In this document: one piece after another, positions 14,947 to 32,329 of the stretch
Position numbering within the stretch: the first letter of the stretch is position 1
How the letters are laid out: each line of letters opens with the position of its first letter
Source: Silurus meridionalis
Taxonomy: Eukaryota; Chordata; Actinopteri; Siluriformes; Siluridae
DNA: 64,000 nt
NCBI RefSeq assembly: GCF_014805685.1
Contig: NC_060886.1
Location: forward strand, 12,482,608 to 12,546,607
Reading direction: 5' to 3'
Translations under genes and position numbers: made by a program
Notes under the pieces: generated by a model
Told to the model about the DNA's origin: nothing
The model's input: the letters and a program-made list of their open reading frames with translations, nothing else
Database searches by the model: none

Positions 14947-15416
14947 CACTTCTTACTCAACAAACATACATATTCAGTTTCTTATAACGACTGGTCATGG
15001 TGACCGTATAATCTTCTGATTCTTAATAGGCCTACACTTTTTTCCTGCGTAGTGGAGTAGCAGAAGGGGGCTAAGGGACTGCCCTCTCTGCAGCTCTTTG
15101 TATTTATTGTGCCCCCGAAAAGCGACACGGATTAGCGCTGAAAGCACAGAGGCGGAGTACGATTTAGGGCACGTTGCCAGGTTAAAGCCAAAGCGTTCTG
15201 GTAAATCTCACCAAAATAATTTACTCCTCCGCCAAAACGGTGGGGTGGGTGTGCGTGAAAAAAACGTTGGGATGGGGCTGGAAGTGGGAGCAAAAGTGGT
15301 GGAGCTGCTGGTTATGGCGGTGAACCCCGACTATTAAATCGTCTCAGGGCGCGATGTCCTTATCTTGTAACCGCCGATATATTTTGCGTTGGGAGAGCCT
15401 TGGCTGCTGCTGGCTC

Positions 15417-15420
<4 letters not shown>

Positions 15421-15465
<45 letters not shown>
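15421..15465. repeat. (CT)n microsatellite
   Basis: About 45 bp of CT dinucleotides with one GT interruption. Confidence 0.95.
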
Positions 15466-15479
15466 GTGCACCCTCCGAT

Positions 15480-15860
15480 CTCTCGCACTCACTGTCCTAA
15501 ATGGGGATAATTAGCATCACTTTATCACGCCTCTGCATATTTCTCCCCCTTCACCAAAAAAAGCCGGTATGCCGCTATTGGTCGCTGCTCTGTCGCAGAA
15601 GATTACGGAGACAGATTGCACGGAACGAATGTGCTGAACGAGATTAGGGGGGAATAGAAATAGCAACTGGGCCAATAAATTCCTCGCGAGGGCCTTATCG
15701 TGCAATTACACGTTGACATGTTTAACAATCTTGCGGCCTCTTAATCCTGCGCCCTTCCAAGAGGAGAGATGCTGCTGCGCCGCAATTTCTACTGCTTGCG
15801 ACTCTCTAGCAGGCTTTGAGGTGCAAAATGCGGTTTGGCGTTCAATGCTCCCCTAAACTA
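15480..15860. promoter_or_regulatory. candidate conserved enhancer 3' of sox1
   Basis: High-complexity block with TAATTAGCAT near 15508, GCAATTACACG near 15702 and several CpGs, bounded by the CT array on its left. It lies 2.7-3.1 kb downstream of the sox1 stop. The texture and site content suggest a neural enhancer; cross-species conservation could not be tested. Confidence 0.3.
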
Positions 15861-16272
15861 GCCCCCCACCCACCCTCCACCACCCCTAACATCAACTTAG
15901 TTTCACGTTTTTATTTTTCCAATGTTTTGCTCTTTGCTGTTCAGATTCTGCGGTGTACGCCAATATTAGCATAGCCCTTTATTAGTGGGTCCTGCATGCT
16001 GAATTAACGTGCTCAGCTTTAAAGTGTTTAACTTTAAAATTACATCTTGCTTGCAGTCTGTGGGCCATTCATATGCAATGGTTTTCCAACAGACTGTTTG
16101 GGAAACACCTCACTAAAACCTGCAGTCAAATACATCAGGGAAAATTGAACTTGTAATTGACTTCAAATAATCCTGATCTCTCTCCACTAAGCGAATGATT
16201 ATTAATTGACATTTATTTTAACAATATTATATTATTATGATATATGGGTTATTTTTTAATGATCGCATCTAA

Positions 16273-16339
16273 CTTCTTTTCTTTCTTCTTCTTCTTCTTC
16301 TTCTTCTTCTTCTTCTTCTCCTCCTCCTCCTCCTCCTCA
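16273..16339. repeat. (TTC)n/(CTC)n microsatellite
   Basis: Pyrimidine triplet array that passes from TTC units to CTC units. The poly-Arg frame on the minus strand is an artefact. Confidence 0.95.
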
Positions 16340-16359
16340 CTTTTTTTGTCTGTGTAGGG

Positions 16360-17270
16360 GTGGTTGTGAGAGACTCTGCAGGAATTTGGCAGGCTCGGAG
16401 TTTGGAGAGGCGCCCCCACGCTGCGCTGCCATTCAGTGGTCGAGCGCGCTGTGTGGTTGGGAAGTTTGCACTGAGCCGTGGCCTCAATAGCTTCACAAAG
16501 CTGATTACAAGCCCCAGCGAGTTCGTGAAGGGAGCAGGCCAGTCACACAGGTGTGCGTTAGATAGGGGGCAGCCCTCCAGAGCTGGGCAGGGCGGGGGGG
16601 TGGGGGGTATGGACGACCACACAAAAAGCTAAAGTGGCCCGGGAATTTGGTGGGAAAAGACAGTGTTAGCTGAGGAAAAACGCTGCCCGCTCCCATCACT
16701 GAGTGCACAGAGGGACACACTATAACACCCTTATTAAAGCCACTCATTTGGATTATTGTCTGTACTAAATACATTGCATGTTATAGTTCACATAATTACT
16801 AATGTGTGGCATATTAATATTTGCACGTGGAAATTTCATAAGCTGCTGTCAACTAGTGTTTCTTTTTTTTTTTTTATGATGTAGCTTATTAACGCAAGTC
16901 GTGGTGATAGAGAGTGAATCATATACAAAAGCGCACTCTCTTTGCTGCTTAATCCATTCTTTTATTTTCTCTGCTCCGTAAAATATGACATCAGTGGACC
17001 AGGCAGCGTATTTAATTAAAGCAGAGTCTAACTATCAATTACTCAAGAAAAACAGAGGCTCCCTAAGGGCCGCTAATCAGCACCCGAACAGTCGGTCTGC
17101 TTGCTCATTACGGCATCACTACACCCGGCAATGATAATCAACCGCATCTGCCTGCGCTACCCTCATTTGCTGTATCTGAATATTCTCATTCACAACTTCC
17201 CTAACGTAATTCTCACGCAAGACGCTCTGTTTGTATTTGTCTTGATTAACAATTTGAACTGTGATCATAA
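16360..17270. promoter_or_regulatory. candidate regulatory blocks 3' of sox1
   Basis: Two higher-complexity blocks, 16360-16640 (GC-rich) and about 16930-17260, flank an AT-rich spacer. The second contains TATTTAATTAAAGC, a CTAATCAGC site and AATGATAATCAAC, which resemble homeodomain, OTX-like and related sites. Both lie within 5 kb downstream of sox1. This is inference from composition and motif density only. Confidence 0.25.
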
Positions 17271-17639
17271 TAAGCTACTATTCTTAAACAATGCAATAAC
17301 CGAAGCTCCAGTGAGCCTTAAAATCTATGATACGTAAAACGTCTTGTTTCTATAAGAGTTTGGAAAGCAGTTTTCCCACACGTGGGGTCAACGTCATCCG
17401 CCAGCGTTTAGATTATGTTTTAGTAAGGACACAATATACCAATTTATACGACTTTTCAAAGTCCCCATACTTCGTAGGGCCATGGATGGGTCAGAACGGA
17501 ACACACATTGATTATACTTTTTTCCATCCTTACAAAGTATGCAGGCCAGTAAACCCATTCTTCGGCATTTTCTTTTATAAATAATATATAATTTATGATA
17601 ATTCAGTTCCACAAACAGAGATTTCTTTTGGGGGTCCCG

Positions 17640-18030
17640 GCCCTATGTGCGTGCTTTTGCATTCAAGCTTTCCACTAAAAAAGCCGTTAATCTATTGTAA
17701 CTTTGGCTTCACCTGGGTCCTGTCACCCCCGTCGTTCTCGGGTGATGAGGGGACAAAAGCGCCCAGGCTCGTTATTCAAGCGCGACCGACTATGCTAATT
17801 GAAGTAAATTGCGAATACTGATCCCGATTTTTTGCGGAGATCTTCAGAACTCAGGGCAGCTGCAACGCCTCTGTTCTGTATACTCATTCCCTTTCCAACT
17901 GCAATTCCTCTAATCTCTGAGCATCTGAACAATTCAGGATACATATTAGAGAAAGTCGAATTCAAGTTTCAAACGCGCGAGGTCATTTCATCCTCTTCTG
18001 AGGAGCTGTCCTAGTTCTGAAACCACCAGC
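17640..18030. promoter_or_regulatory. candidate regulatory block 3' of sox1
   Basis: Contains CGTTAATCTATTGTAAC, GACAAAAGCG and GACTATGCTAATTG, with retained CpGs, about 5 kb downstream of sox1. The ATTGT and ACAAAAG cores resemble SOX sites. No coding potential is visible. Confidence 0.25.
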
Positions 18031-19146
18031 ACTCGGAACTATGCGTCCCACCACACACCCCTCTCAAAGTGTACATCCGAGGAGAGGCTAAACAAAGCAC
18101 TGGTGGTAACAAGAATAAAAAGGTGGAAAACATTTAGTGCATGTGTATATGTCAAATTAATTATGTTAGAATGTTTATTGACCTTATTAGCTCTTGCTGA
18201 GATACGAATTAACGGACAATCTCTATGTAGTTACATAACGTACAAAAAACATGTATTAAGATAGATAATGGCAGGTTGCCGGGTTTTAATTACAAAAATT
18301 GTACCTTGCACAATCGGGTTATTTTTTGCTGTTGCACTTCTAAATCCACCACAAAACAATATTTTCACTCCCCGTGTTGGTTGTCAACTCTACCTTTCCC
18401 TTCAACTTTCCCTTTCCAAGTTTGCTTTGTGAAAATCAAGAGTTATAGTCTGACTTATGTTAAGTTTGTAATGTAACGCCTCTGGACAAGGGCAAATGTA
18501 AAAGTCAAAACAGTGTAAGTTCATTAGGAATGATCTTGCACGCATCTCTATAGATGGTTAAAAACTGTGCGTGTTTACTCTCATATAGTTTGTTGTAAAC
18601 TTCTCAGCGGGGGTCCACAAATGGATTTTTGAATTGTTTGCTTTCTTAGGGATGCACTGTGCCTCTATTCTCTGATAGGGGATAAACTTTGTGTTTGATT
18701 GCATTGTGCTTTTACATCTGAAAGAGGGAGACAGATAGAGAGAAACGACAACAAAAAAATTGATGTTCATGGATTGATTATTGATTTTGTGGTGTCCATT
18801 TTTGTGAGTTTTCTTGAAAGGAGGAGTGCATGGAAGGTGGAATAGTAAAGCACACAGACCATCAGAAGAGATGTTGCACAGGGGAAGTGGAGTCTGCATG
18901 GACAGTTGCTGACAACAGGAGCACCTGCTTGAAGACAGTGTGGCGGATGGAGGGCAGAGGGGTTGGGGTGATAATGGCACACCCCACTGAGAGTTATTAC
19001 TTAAAGACTGTGCTGGGATGAAATGACATTGTAATGGGAGGGTACTTTATGCCCTGTTTGCAAGGAACTAGGTATTCTTGCTTTACAGCTTATCTTTGTC
19101 CCATTTTGTCTCCTGTAGCTCTTCAGCCTCCCCTTGCTCTCTCGCT
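18031..19146. other. intergenic, nothing recognised
   Basis: Mixed-composition non-coding DNA. Open frames on either strand match no known family. Confidence 0.45.
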
Positions 19147-19236
19147 GTCTTCTTCTTCTTTCGCTACTTCTTCCCCTTCTTCTTCCTCTTCTTCTTCTTC
19201 ATCTTCTTCTTCTTCTTCTTCATCTTCTTCTTCTTT
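19147..19236. repeat. (TTC)n microsatellite
   Basis: Imperfect TTC array with occasional ATC and CCC units. The poly-Ser frame across it is an artefact. Confidence 0.9.
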
Positions 19237-19448
19237 TATACTGTCTAATCCTTAGGAGTATTTATGCTAAAATACTTTTAGTGATTCCGGGTTCATGACA
19301 ATAACTAAAATTCTGAAAATTCTGAAATATGTTTTTAAACTTTAGTGTCCATTATTTTGATTCATTTCCCCACTGTTTGTTTTATACTTTTTTTATAATT
19401 CGGGGATCTGTCATGGAGATAACCAAGAAAGTGTATAGTTAAGCAACA

Positions 19449-19450
<2 letters not shown>

Positions 19451-19533
<83 letters not shown>

Positions 19534-19553
19534 AGAAATCAAGAGGGGAGAGA

Positions 19554-19598
<45 letters not shown>
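19451..19598. repeat. (TG)n plus (GA)n compound microsatellite
   Basis: About 80 bp of TG (19451-19530), a 28-bp spacer, then about 40 bp of GA (19559-19598). A long alternating purine-pyrimidine run next to a homopurine run is a typical compound fish microsatellite. Confidence 0.95.
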
Positions 19599-19600
<2 letters not shown>

Positions 19601-22600
19601 CTGGTTTGTAGTAGCCAGGCCCTGGTGAGGGCCAAATTCATGCTGTTTGTAATAAGTAGTTTCCTGCATAATTGTTTCAGGCCTTATGTGTGGAGGGACA
19701 CCTTGGACTCATACACAAAGGATCATTAGCTCAGCTAGGCACTTTTCTTTTAAATTCAAAAATGTTTGAGAGACAGCTTTACCCTGATGCAAATCAGACC
19801 AGTAATCAGTCTCACAGTGTCCACATATGAGGCAAAGGAGCATGTGGGGTTCTATGCCTGCAAAAGACACTTTCTAGATTCCCCACTGTCAAATAGCGAA
19901 TGCTAGTCCACTAAAACCAAAAGTATTATTATATTATTGTATGTATTATTCATTGTATGTATTAGAAGTATTGTTATTATTGAAATATTTATTGTACATA
20001 TGTATTCTGTCAAATTGTTCTTTTCCTTTATTATTCCATTTATTTGCATATGTAATTAAGTAATTTGTTTGTCCTTATAAATCAATAATACAGTATACAA
20101 TTACTTTTTGGAATTGCAATGATTTTTTACAGCATGGAATGCAAGCATGCAAATTTTGCAATTATATATTAAAATAATCTTTTGTCAAAGTGCTAGGCTT
20201 CTTGGCAACAACAACAACAACAAAAAATGCATTTGTGAATTTTACAACATAGCTTAAGATACGTATTTGAAAATCTCTGATATCAAAAGGAAATATAGCA
20301 TTCACAAGTATGAGAAATATAATACAGCTGATATCGACTTTTAAAAGGATGAACATCTAACATGACTTTAATGGATGAATGTCGAATGTAGCATCTCAGA
20401 TAGCACCCTATCCCTAATCCTAAACATCAGTGCTAGTGGACTTTTACTGCAGTCATCGAATCATATACCAATATAATTTTTTGTACTTGGTAATATTATT
20501 TCTGTGTCACAGCAACTTTAAATTGATCAGCTTTCAGTAAAACATGAAATGCAATTTATAAGTAATATAATATAATATAATATAATATAATATAATATAA
20601 TATAATATATAATAATGCAAAACATAAAAGAATAAATGTTTTCCATGTTATCAATTTGTAGACAGTTAATTTAGGATAGGATTGAGCTATACTTAATAAT
20701 GAGAATATAAAACATGCAGATTTCTTTATGTAAAACAACACATCATTTTTGCAGATCGAAATATATATATATGATATATGATATGAAGGTTTTTACTTCA
20801 GACCTTTTGGAACTTTTTTCAATGCTCAGTGGGCTTCAGCTTATTGATCTAGTGCTGAGTGATGCTGGTGTCAGCAAAAGTCACCATCAATAAACACAAA
20901 GACAGGTGTGATATGGTTGGCTGTGGTGTGTTGCTAGGCTGTGTTGCTTTTCTGAAACCCAAACTGCTAATGTGACAGTATTTCTGAGGCAGGTCAGGTC
21001 CGATCAGATGCACACACCCATAAAATTAACATTATTAACATTGCTTCTTTTGCAAAGAAAATACTTCAATAACGTAACACAATCTTACATCTGTCTGGCA
21101 TACAGTAACAAACATTGGACTGCTGCTTTCTTTGTTGTAAATTATTATTTTGAATCGAGATTAGGCAAATGAGAGGTCAGGAGGTGATGATAGAAACAGC
21201 TGGCTTGTTTCCTCTGGGTGTCACTGATAGTCACTTACTACTGCTGACCTCTGACCTCACTTACAGTGTGTGATCAGCAAACACAGGGTTTTAGAAAGCT
21301 AAATTATGGCATGGTTGGGTTTGTAATGGAGAGCAGAAATTTATCTAATTGAAAGCTAAAGAGAATCTATTTGTATCAGTAGTTATAGAATATCAGGGGT
21401 TATTTTCTGCTTAAAGAGATTAGTGTGGTCAATGGAGTATTTGATCATATACATTTATTAAATAGACATGAAGGTTCTTCAAAGATTTTAAGGGTTCTTT
21501 AAATAATTATGGCTTCTACTTTAAAAGGTTCTACTTGAATGCTTTCTTAAAGTCTTCATGGAGAATTTTTGAAAAATGCACTTTTATTTTAAACATTCAT
21601 GCTTTTTGTTGAGAAAGATGCCAATTAAATTTGAAATTAGGCATTTAAATGTGACTAAAATTATTGTTCTTTGCTTTTGGGATGAAATGCCTATTACAGT
21701 TATAAAACACATTTCTAAAAGTAAATTTACATGAATTCTTTTTACATTAATTCTACATTATTTATTTACATTTATATATATATATTAGGGCTGTCAAAAT
21801 GAACACTTTGGTAACTCGTTATTAATGCACTGTAAATTTCTTATTGATCATTGTTATAAAAAAATATAAATAAATAAATATAAAAAAAGCAACGGAGCAC
21901 ACATATATTCACAACACCAAGTCTCAAATCACGCACCCAAATCTGCCAGGATGCACACACCTGCCAATTAAAGTTTTCTCTGTGGAAAAATAGCAAAAGT
22001 TCCATTTGGTGTCCTGAAAATTTATAATTCTAAAACACTGTAATTACTTTAAAACATTTACAAAAATATTTTGTAAATGTAATATTTTGTAAACTACTAA
22101 TTATATATATATTAGTAGTCATACTGCACATGAATGCTCAATATTACCCTTTGTGTTTTGCCACTACTTAACATGGGGAAAGTACCAGCAAATGCACCCA
22201 GTGATCAGCAGATTCAGTCCCCAACTGCAAGAAACACATGGATACTTAGCCCATCCTAAAAGACACATTTGTATCAAAACACAGTTATCTCTCTTAGTCT
22301 CATTGTCTCATTGTCATATGTCTATGTGTTTGAGGTAGGGTGGACTGATTGTAACATTTTTTTACTTAGTGTTTTGAAAAAAAAAAAACATCCAGACCAA
22401 CACAGAATATCTGGTACAACATGATCTCTGGCCAAATACAGTTATCCAGTCAGAAAAAAAACATAATCATTGTCAGGTGTAATCTGTTTTGGGGTGAGAT
22501 GTGACAATACTGAAAATAATATAAAAGTATAGAGAAAAAGATCATATTGATATGCATGAAATGAAATGAGTAAAATGTGAATGCTAATTATGCAAAGAGA

Positions 22601-23142
22601 TCATTTGAAAGTTTAGTTGCAAAAAAAACCTATACCTATAACCCTTACATTCCCTAACATTGCACTTGCCTTTGGTCAGTTGGTGTATTTAGTTTTTCAG
22701 CAGTGCTCAGTAATATGCTGCCTATTTCCTTATGTATAAAAACCAGTAAATAAAAGCATCGTATAGATAAATGGATGCAAATGTACAGTATGTCCAGATG
22801 GCACTAGTGGCATGCAGTCTAATGTATATGACCTTATGCCAAGGTATCAAGAGATAAATTCCCCGCAAAATAGACAAGAATAAAATGAACAATACAAACA
22901 TGTTTTCTGTGGCTTATAAAACATAACATTTTGCAACACAGAAATTGCTTCAGAGTTAACTATTGGAAAAACTCTGCTGACAGTCATACACTTGTTGCCA
23001 TGGATTTGTAAAAACGTCTCCTAGAAATTGCTCTCTGCACTTCTTACCAACCAACTTAATCTGCAGTTATGCTGTGCTATGCATCTCATTAATATTTTTT
23101 GTAGAGTTTAATATTATAGAATGAAAGAAAAAACAAATTAAA
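19599..23142. other. intergenic, nothing gene-like
   Basis: AT-rich non-coding DNA. It includes a TAATA pentamer array (20562-20612), and near 21787 a TAGGGCTGTCAAAATGA block that resembles one end of a fish hAT element, but I found no partner end. Confidence 0.45.
20562..20612. repeat. (TAATA)n microsatellite
   Basis: About ten tandem units of an AT-only pentamer on the + strand. Confidence 0.9.

Positions 23143-27082
<3,940 letters not shown>

Positions 27083-27131
<49 letters not shown>
27083..27131. repeat. (AT)n microsatellite
   Basis: About 48 bp of AT dinucleotides. Confidence 0.95.
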
Positions 27132-27135
<4 letters not shown>

Positions 27136-27176
27136 CTAGATTTAGTCTAACATTACATTACAAAACTCATAAATAT

Positions 27177-27369
27177 GTCTACAGCAGGACTGCCCAAAAT
27201 GTCGATTGCAATCTACCGGTCGATCGCAAAGGTAGTGTGGGTAGATCTCATAAAACAAAAAAAAAAATTAGATATTTATTAATGCTTTTTTTATAGTAGG
27301 TAGATTTTGACTTGGTCATTTTATAAGTAGCTTGCATGCTGAAAAGGTGTGTGCATCCCTGGTGTACAG
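27177..27369. mobile_element. short hAT-like MITE with 8-bp TSD
   Basis: The element is 27185-27361 (177 bp), starting CAGGACTGCCCAAAATG and ending GTGTGCATCCCTG. The flanking octamers are GTCTACAG (27177-27184) and GTGTACAG (27362-27369), seven of eight identical, which fits a hAT target duplication. It has no coding capacity. Confidence 0.7.
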
Positions 27370-28126
27370 TAATTAACAATGCTATCATAGTGTATTATCA
27401 GATTACAAAAGAGTATCTTATAATGTACTGCAAGTTTTCTGAACTTTACTTTAATAAAATTGAAAACCGTAACTTACACCATTCTTGATCTGGTCGTATC
27501 TTTAATGTTGCTTACTAATAATCTCTCAGATTTTCTGTAACTTTTTTAATTAGAACAGAAAGAGACTAAGGCAAATTTGCTTTTAACCTACACAATGCTT
27601 GAAGTAGCCTCTTTGGGATCAATAGCATATGTGTGAAACGGAAATAAAACATGACTGTTTCAAATGCTATATATGTGTCATATGTATGGTTAAATACTAG
27701 GGCTGTAAATTTCTCTCCACACTTTCTAGGTGTACTTTATATACTTGGGAGGGCTCCCTCCCGGCTGTGCTCTATTTTAGAGTGCCCATTTAGTCAGGCC
27801 CCCTACCCTTCTGGCAGCTGATGGAAAAGGCAGCGGAACAATGAGCCCCCACTGCGCCTCGCTGCCTGCCCCCAGCCACCAGGGGAAGAGGAAGCAGCAG
27901 CCACTGCGCAACACATTATTCCGTCCCCCCGGAACCTGCAGCCAGGCCAAACCCCCCCCCAGGTTCCCTTGGCCCTCTAAGTGCCAAGCCAAAGACTGAA
28001 TGACATTTCCAAAGTCCTGACCTTTGTTTTTGCCATTGACTGGGAAGACGTTTGAAGGAGATGCAGTGCACACTGCTTCACTCTCTGCAATGTGCACACA
28101 CATTTAGAGACATTTCACACAAGTTT

Positions 28127-28130
<4 letters not shown>

Positions 28131-28173
<43 letters not shown>
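28131..28173. repeat. (CA)n microsatellite
   Basis: About 21 CA units, uninterrupted. Confidence 0.95.
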
Positions 28174-28175
<2 letters not shown>

Positions 28176-28759
28176 GTAGCATACAAAGTGAAAGATGTGT
28201 AGAGCTGTTTTTTTGCATCTGCAGCTACTGTAGCGTTTATTGACTTCTGTTAATGCCTAAGTGCCTGTTGGAAATAAGAGCAAATGTGATATTAAATAAA
28301 TGTCACAATATGGTTAATAGAAATCAAAAATCAACACTTGTAGGCTATTATAAAAGTTTGTTGTCTATGTGGGAAAACAAAGAAATACGTAATTGTCTAA
28401 TGTATAACTGTTACAGCAGTATAATGCCCAAAATTCAACCTGTTCAATAAATAGTACCGGAAAACAGATCTCCTAATTAGAAAAAATAATTACTTACACC
28501 AGTATTCATTCAGATTACATGGTGCTTTCAGGTATGGACTCTCATTAAGGAATATCCTTTTACATTCATATTTAAAAGCGAAGCAGGAAAGGCTCATGTG
28601 GAGTAAATGGCTAAAGTAGTCTGAGTTGCACTGTTGATAGCTTGTGTTCAGTGCAGCTGCCTGCAGGTCTAAGTTCTTACTGAGTATTGAAGGCCCCATT
28701 AGTCATATATGTGGAACGCTGAATGTGGAAGGCCTCATTAGTGATATAAGCTGCTGCCC

Positions 28760-28970
28760 AGGGCTTTGGTCAAATCAGACTCCTGCTATGAGGCCACACT
28801 CCAAGACTTATGACATGACATAGAACTGGACAAGTCATAGGCAATGCTAATCGCTCCGCTTAATTGTGCGCTATGCTGAGATGCAAACTGCCTTGTGCAA
28901 TCAAGGCTCATTTAAGCTTCACACCATGTGCTCATGGCACATGAGGTGACATTTGCTTTTTAGTCTATTA
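28760..28970. promoter_or_regulatory. candidate conserved element
   Basis: High-complexity block with GCTAATCGCTCCGCTTAATTG (split here as a GCTAATC site and a CTTAATTG site) and CATGTGCTCATGGCACATG, which is nearly palindromic. The spacing of homeodomain-like cores suggests an enhancer; untested. Confidence 0.22.
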
Positions 28971-29710
28971 TTTTCTGAATATTAACTTTGCTTTTAACAT
29001 GCTCCCTGCAATGTTCCCCTATTTGATACATTATTATTCAGGTTGTTGATTTTCTCAGAACTCTAAATGTGTGGAAGTGGAGGGGTGTGATTGTTCATCC
29101 TCTGCTCTAAGCAAATCTCTTCCTCCCTAATTCCTAACAGAGTTCAGTTTAGAGTCCTAGATCTATGGAACACAAAAAAATGAGAATGAGATCATGGAGG
29201 ACAAGTGCAGGAATTTGTATTTCAGACAGAGGTATTCATACTGTGGAGCCTTACTATTTATATCAAACAGTCCCTCCACCCTTACACACATGGCGTGTTA
29301 TTGTTCAGAGTGGCTTGTTGCATTATACACTGCTATTTTATAAACCAAACAAAATCAGTAGAATCAAACCACAGGTGGGTAAAGAGCTTGATAACAAAGT
29401 AGTGTGTGAATAACATAACAATTAGAAATTAAATGAGCTGCTACAAATTTAGTTTTTAGATACAGGAGGATAAGCAACATTTAGTAAAAGAAAAATAAAA
29501 GGAAAAAAATCACATTGTATGTTTTTGTTCATTCTTTGCAAATACTTTAAATGTGTATTTGTAAATTTGTAAACGTTCCTGTTAACAATGTAGTTTGAAT
29601 GGCAGAGGAATAATGACTTAAAAAAAAAGGCGACTGTATGTTTACCAAGCTATCATGGTGTCAAACAGTTAGTCTGTGGTTCAGTATAGTATATCACAGA
29701 TCACATGTGG

Positions 29711-29716
<6 letters not shown>

Positions 29717-29774
<58 letters not shown>
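29717..29774. repeat. (CA)n microsatellite
   Basis: About 29 CA units, uninterrupted. Confidence 0.95.
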
Positions 29775-29775
<1 letters not shown>

Positions 29776-30229
29776 CATGCAAAGACACATATTTACAAAG
29801 TATCAGGTGTGGGTTCTTACACAGTGAAACTGACCAGTTTCTCATGTTAGTCTTCAGTGTCTACTATCTCTATTGTTTACTGCTCTGATCTGCCTGATGC
29901 ATGCTTTCATCTGGATAAAGTTTCAGTTATTTGTACTGTCTATTTCTCTTACAGTAAGCAGTGGCAGTTCATTCAGCAAAACAAACAAGTTTTATTTGGT
30001 CAAGAAAATGATTATAAAATCACGAACACAGCCCCAAAATACCCTATACTGTACATAAATGTAAATTTAAATGTATTTTGCACTGAGAAATAACAACAAT
30101 TATTTTAAATTGTCTTTAGATTCTAGATTTTTCCAAGACAACTCAGATAATGTGGGTGTTACATGTATAGGTCACACAGGGTGAAGAGTCATTTAGGAAA
30201 AGGTTTATCAGAGGCATTGTTTGTTGCCT

Positions 30230-30440
30230 TGGTGGGGAGGGGGGCTGAAGGTGGAAACTGAGACTGAGTGACCTAATTTGATCTGTGTTGGTTTTGATCC
30301 GCTCCCTTGCTTGCTCGGGCTGTGACTGTGCTATTGGGAGAATACTGAATGCTGACCTTAATTGCCTGACAGACAGCTCAGATAAACTCATATCAAACAT
30401 GGCCGCTGTAACTGTAGACGCTGTGTAATTATTGAACTCC
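30230..30440. promoter_or_regulatory. candidate conserved element
   Basis: Block of normal complexity containing GACCTAATTTGATC, GACCTTAATTGCCTGACAG and ACATGGCCGCTG, in repeat-free sequence 18 kb downstream of sox1. It is a candidate distal enhancer by texture only. Confidence 0.22.
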
Positions 30441-32329
30441 AGGGAGTCAGATAAGGCATTCAAGACTGCAAATCAACAAACTAGTTATTCATTTATAAGG
30501 GCACTAAAATGCATTCTTGAAAAAAAGGCACCTGCTCAACTTCATTTTGTCTATTGTGCAACTCCAAAACAGTAAATGGGCTATCAGATTTTTTTTTTAC
30601 ATCAATATCCATAATCCATTTAAAAAAAACACTTTTGCACAGTTATGGTACTAACTTTATCTGCCTAAGTCTCCTAGTGCATTAGTTAGCTTGGAAACAC
30701 ATAAGCCTGTCAGTAAGTCAATCCTGTGGTAGGCTGGAGAAGTTAAGGGGGGTTGGAAGCAACAGACCTCTCCCAAAGCCAAGCCTATGGAGGGGCAGAA
30801 AGTCTACCTCATAGCTAACACAGGCCAGGCAAGGATCACTTACAGGCCGCAGGGTGGGAGCATCAGTGTGGCACCAAAGTGCCCACAGTATTTACAGCCC
30901 CCCGAAACACACTTCAACAGTCTCAGGTTCAGCTTTCCGCGATGGTGCAGATAATCTGCCTCCAGAGGAACCATCTGGAAAACTGAGCTGCCACTCTCTT
31001 GTAGCTGCTTTAGCACGAACCCACCTACCTGCACACCAGAACCCTCTGACAAACACTCAAACCCTTATAGGTTTACAAATAATCATTCAGAAATGGTTCC
31101 TGCTCAGTTTCGGTGTTGAGACTGTTAACTCACTATCCTTTGTCTAAAGGGATCAGAGCATGAATAAACTGATTATGTGCTCTCAGTGGAAATAACAACA
31201 TTAATCGTATAATAATCCTGCACTCAACAGTAAGCCAACAACAGTACCACTCTTCCTCTGAGGTTGCGAAGACATTTCACAAAGACACGTGAAGAATATT
31301 TTAGTGTAGTGTAGACACCAACTGAAATTTTACTGTGTTCATATTTATTATTCATCAGCAAGGAATTTAAGAGAAGCAAACACAACTACATTACAATGGC
31401 TTTAACTGTAGATACCAAAATAAGCATTTTAAAAGATGCTGAACCAAGACATATAATATCCAGGTTAGTCATTTTTACCCAACTGTGCTCAGTATATAGA
31501 ATCCTGGATGCTTATTGATGTTTTATAGGTATCAACATGTAATTAAGCCCTTGCAATGGTCCCTTGTGTGTTTATATGCCTTTTACCTGCTGATACCAGT
31601 GTGGATATGAGTGCAGGCTATTTGTAACTCAGCCTCATTTCTTCCTAACCCACAGCTGTCTATTCTGCCAACTTTGGAAGTGTTTTCTTTCTTCCTGCTT
31701 GTTAAGGACAAGGAGCAATCTTTCATGTTGTATCCGATGACTGCAGGGAGGACAGAGGGGAGGAAGCAAGTAAGGTGTGGTCAGCCAGGTACATGTGCCC
31801 TGGGCTCTTGGTCTCCCATGAGACACCTGCTTTGCTTCTCCGTCTCTCCATCAGACTTCTCCCTCTTTTGCTCTTTTTTTCCCTTCTTCTCCCTCAATTC
31901 TTTCTGATAGACTATCAGCTATAGCCGAAAGCAGACTTACTCTTAACCGCATCCTTTTCCTCATTTGAACTCATCTCTTCCTGACAAAAGCCTTGTGCTC
32001 CAGTGTCTAGCTGTAAGTGCTGCATGAGAGCACTATTTGCCTTTAGGAAATGTACAGTACTTTGATGGCAGTAGAGAAAGACCTTAACCATTGATTACAT
32101 GTCAGTGTCATGTTGCCACCCCTCACAACCAAACTAAAGCAAACCCCACTGGTTTCATTACAACAGTTCTGTCTCTGCTTCACCTTACGAATAGATTATA
32201 AAGCAAACTGTACTGATCATGGCAATTCAGATGCGCATAGTTCATGTCGTTTAAAGAAATGCAGACCAGTTTCTCAGTGGAGGATAATCTGCTTTTTTAC
32301 AGGTTGAATAGAAATCAATGTAAGAAGCA

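Larger units (their letters stand above)
13381..15420. other. intergenic downstream of sox1
   Basis: No gene supported. It contains an (ATT)n array (13658-13725) and a polypyrimidine array (14818-14946). The part at 15050-15400 is GC-richer and may be regulatory. Confidence 0.45.

Noticed and set aside
21787..21920. TAGGGCTGTCAAAATGA block resembling a hAT end
   Set aside because: No matching opposite end or target duplication was found, so no element could be defined.
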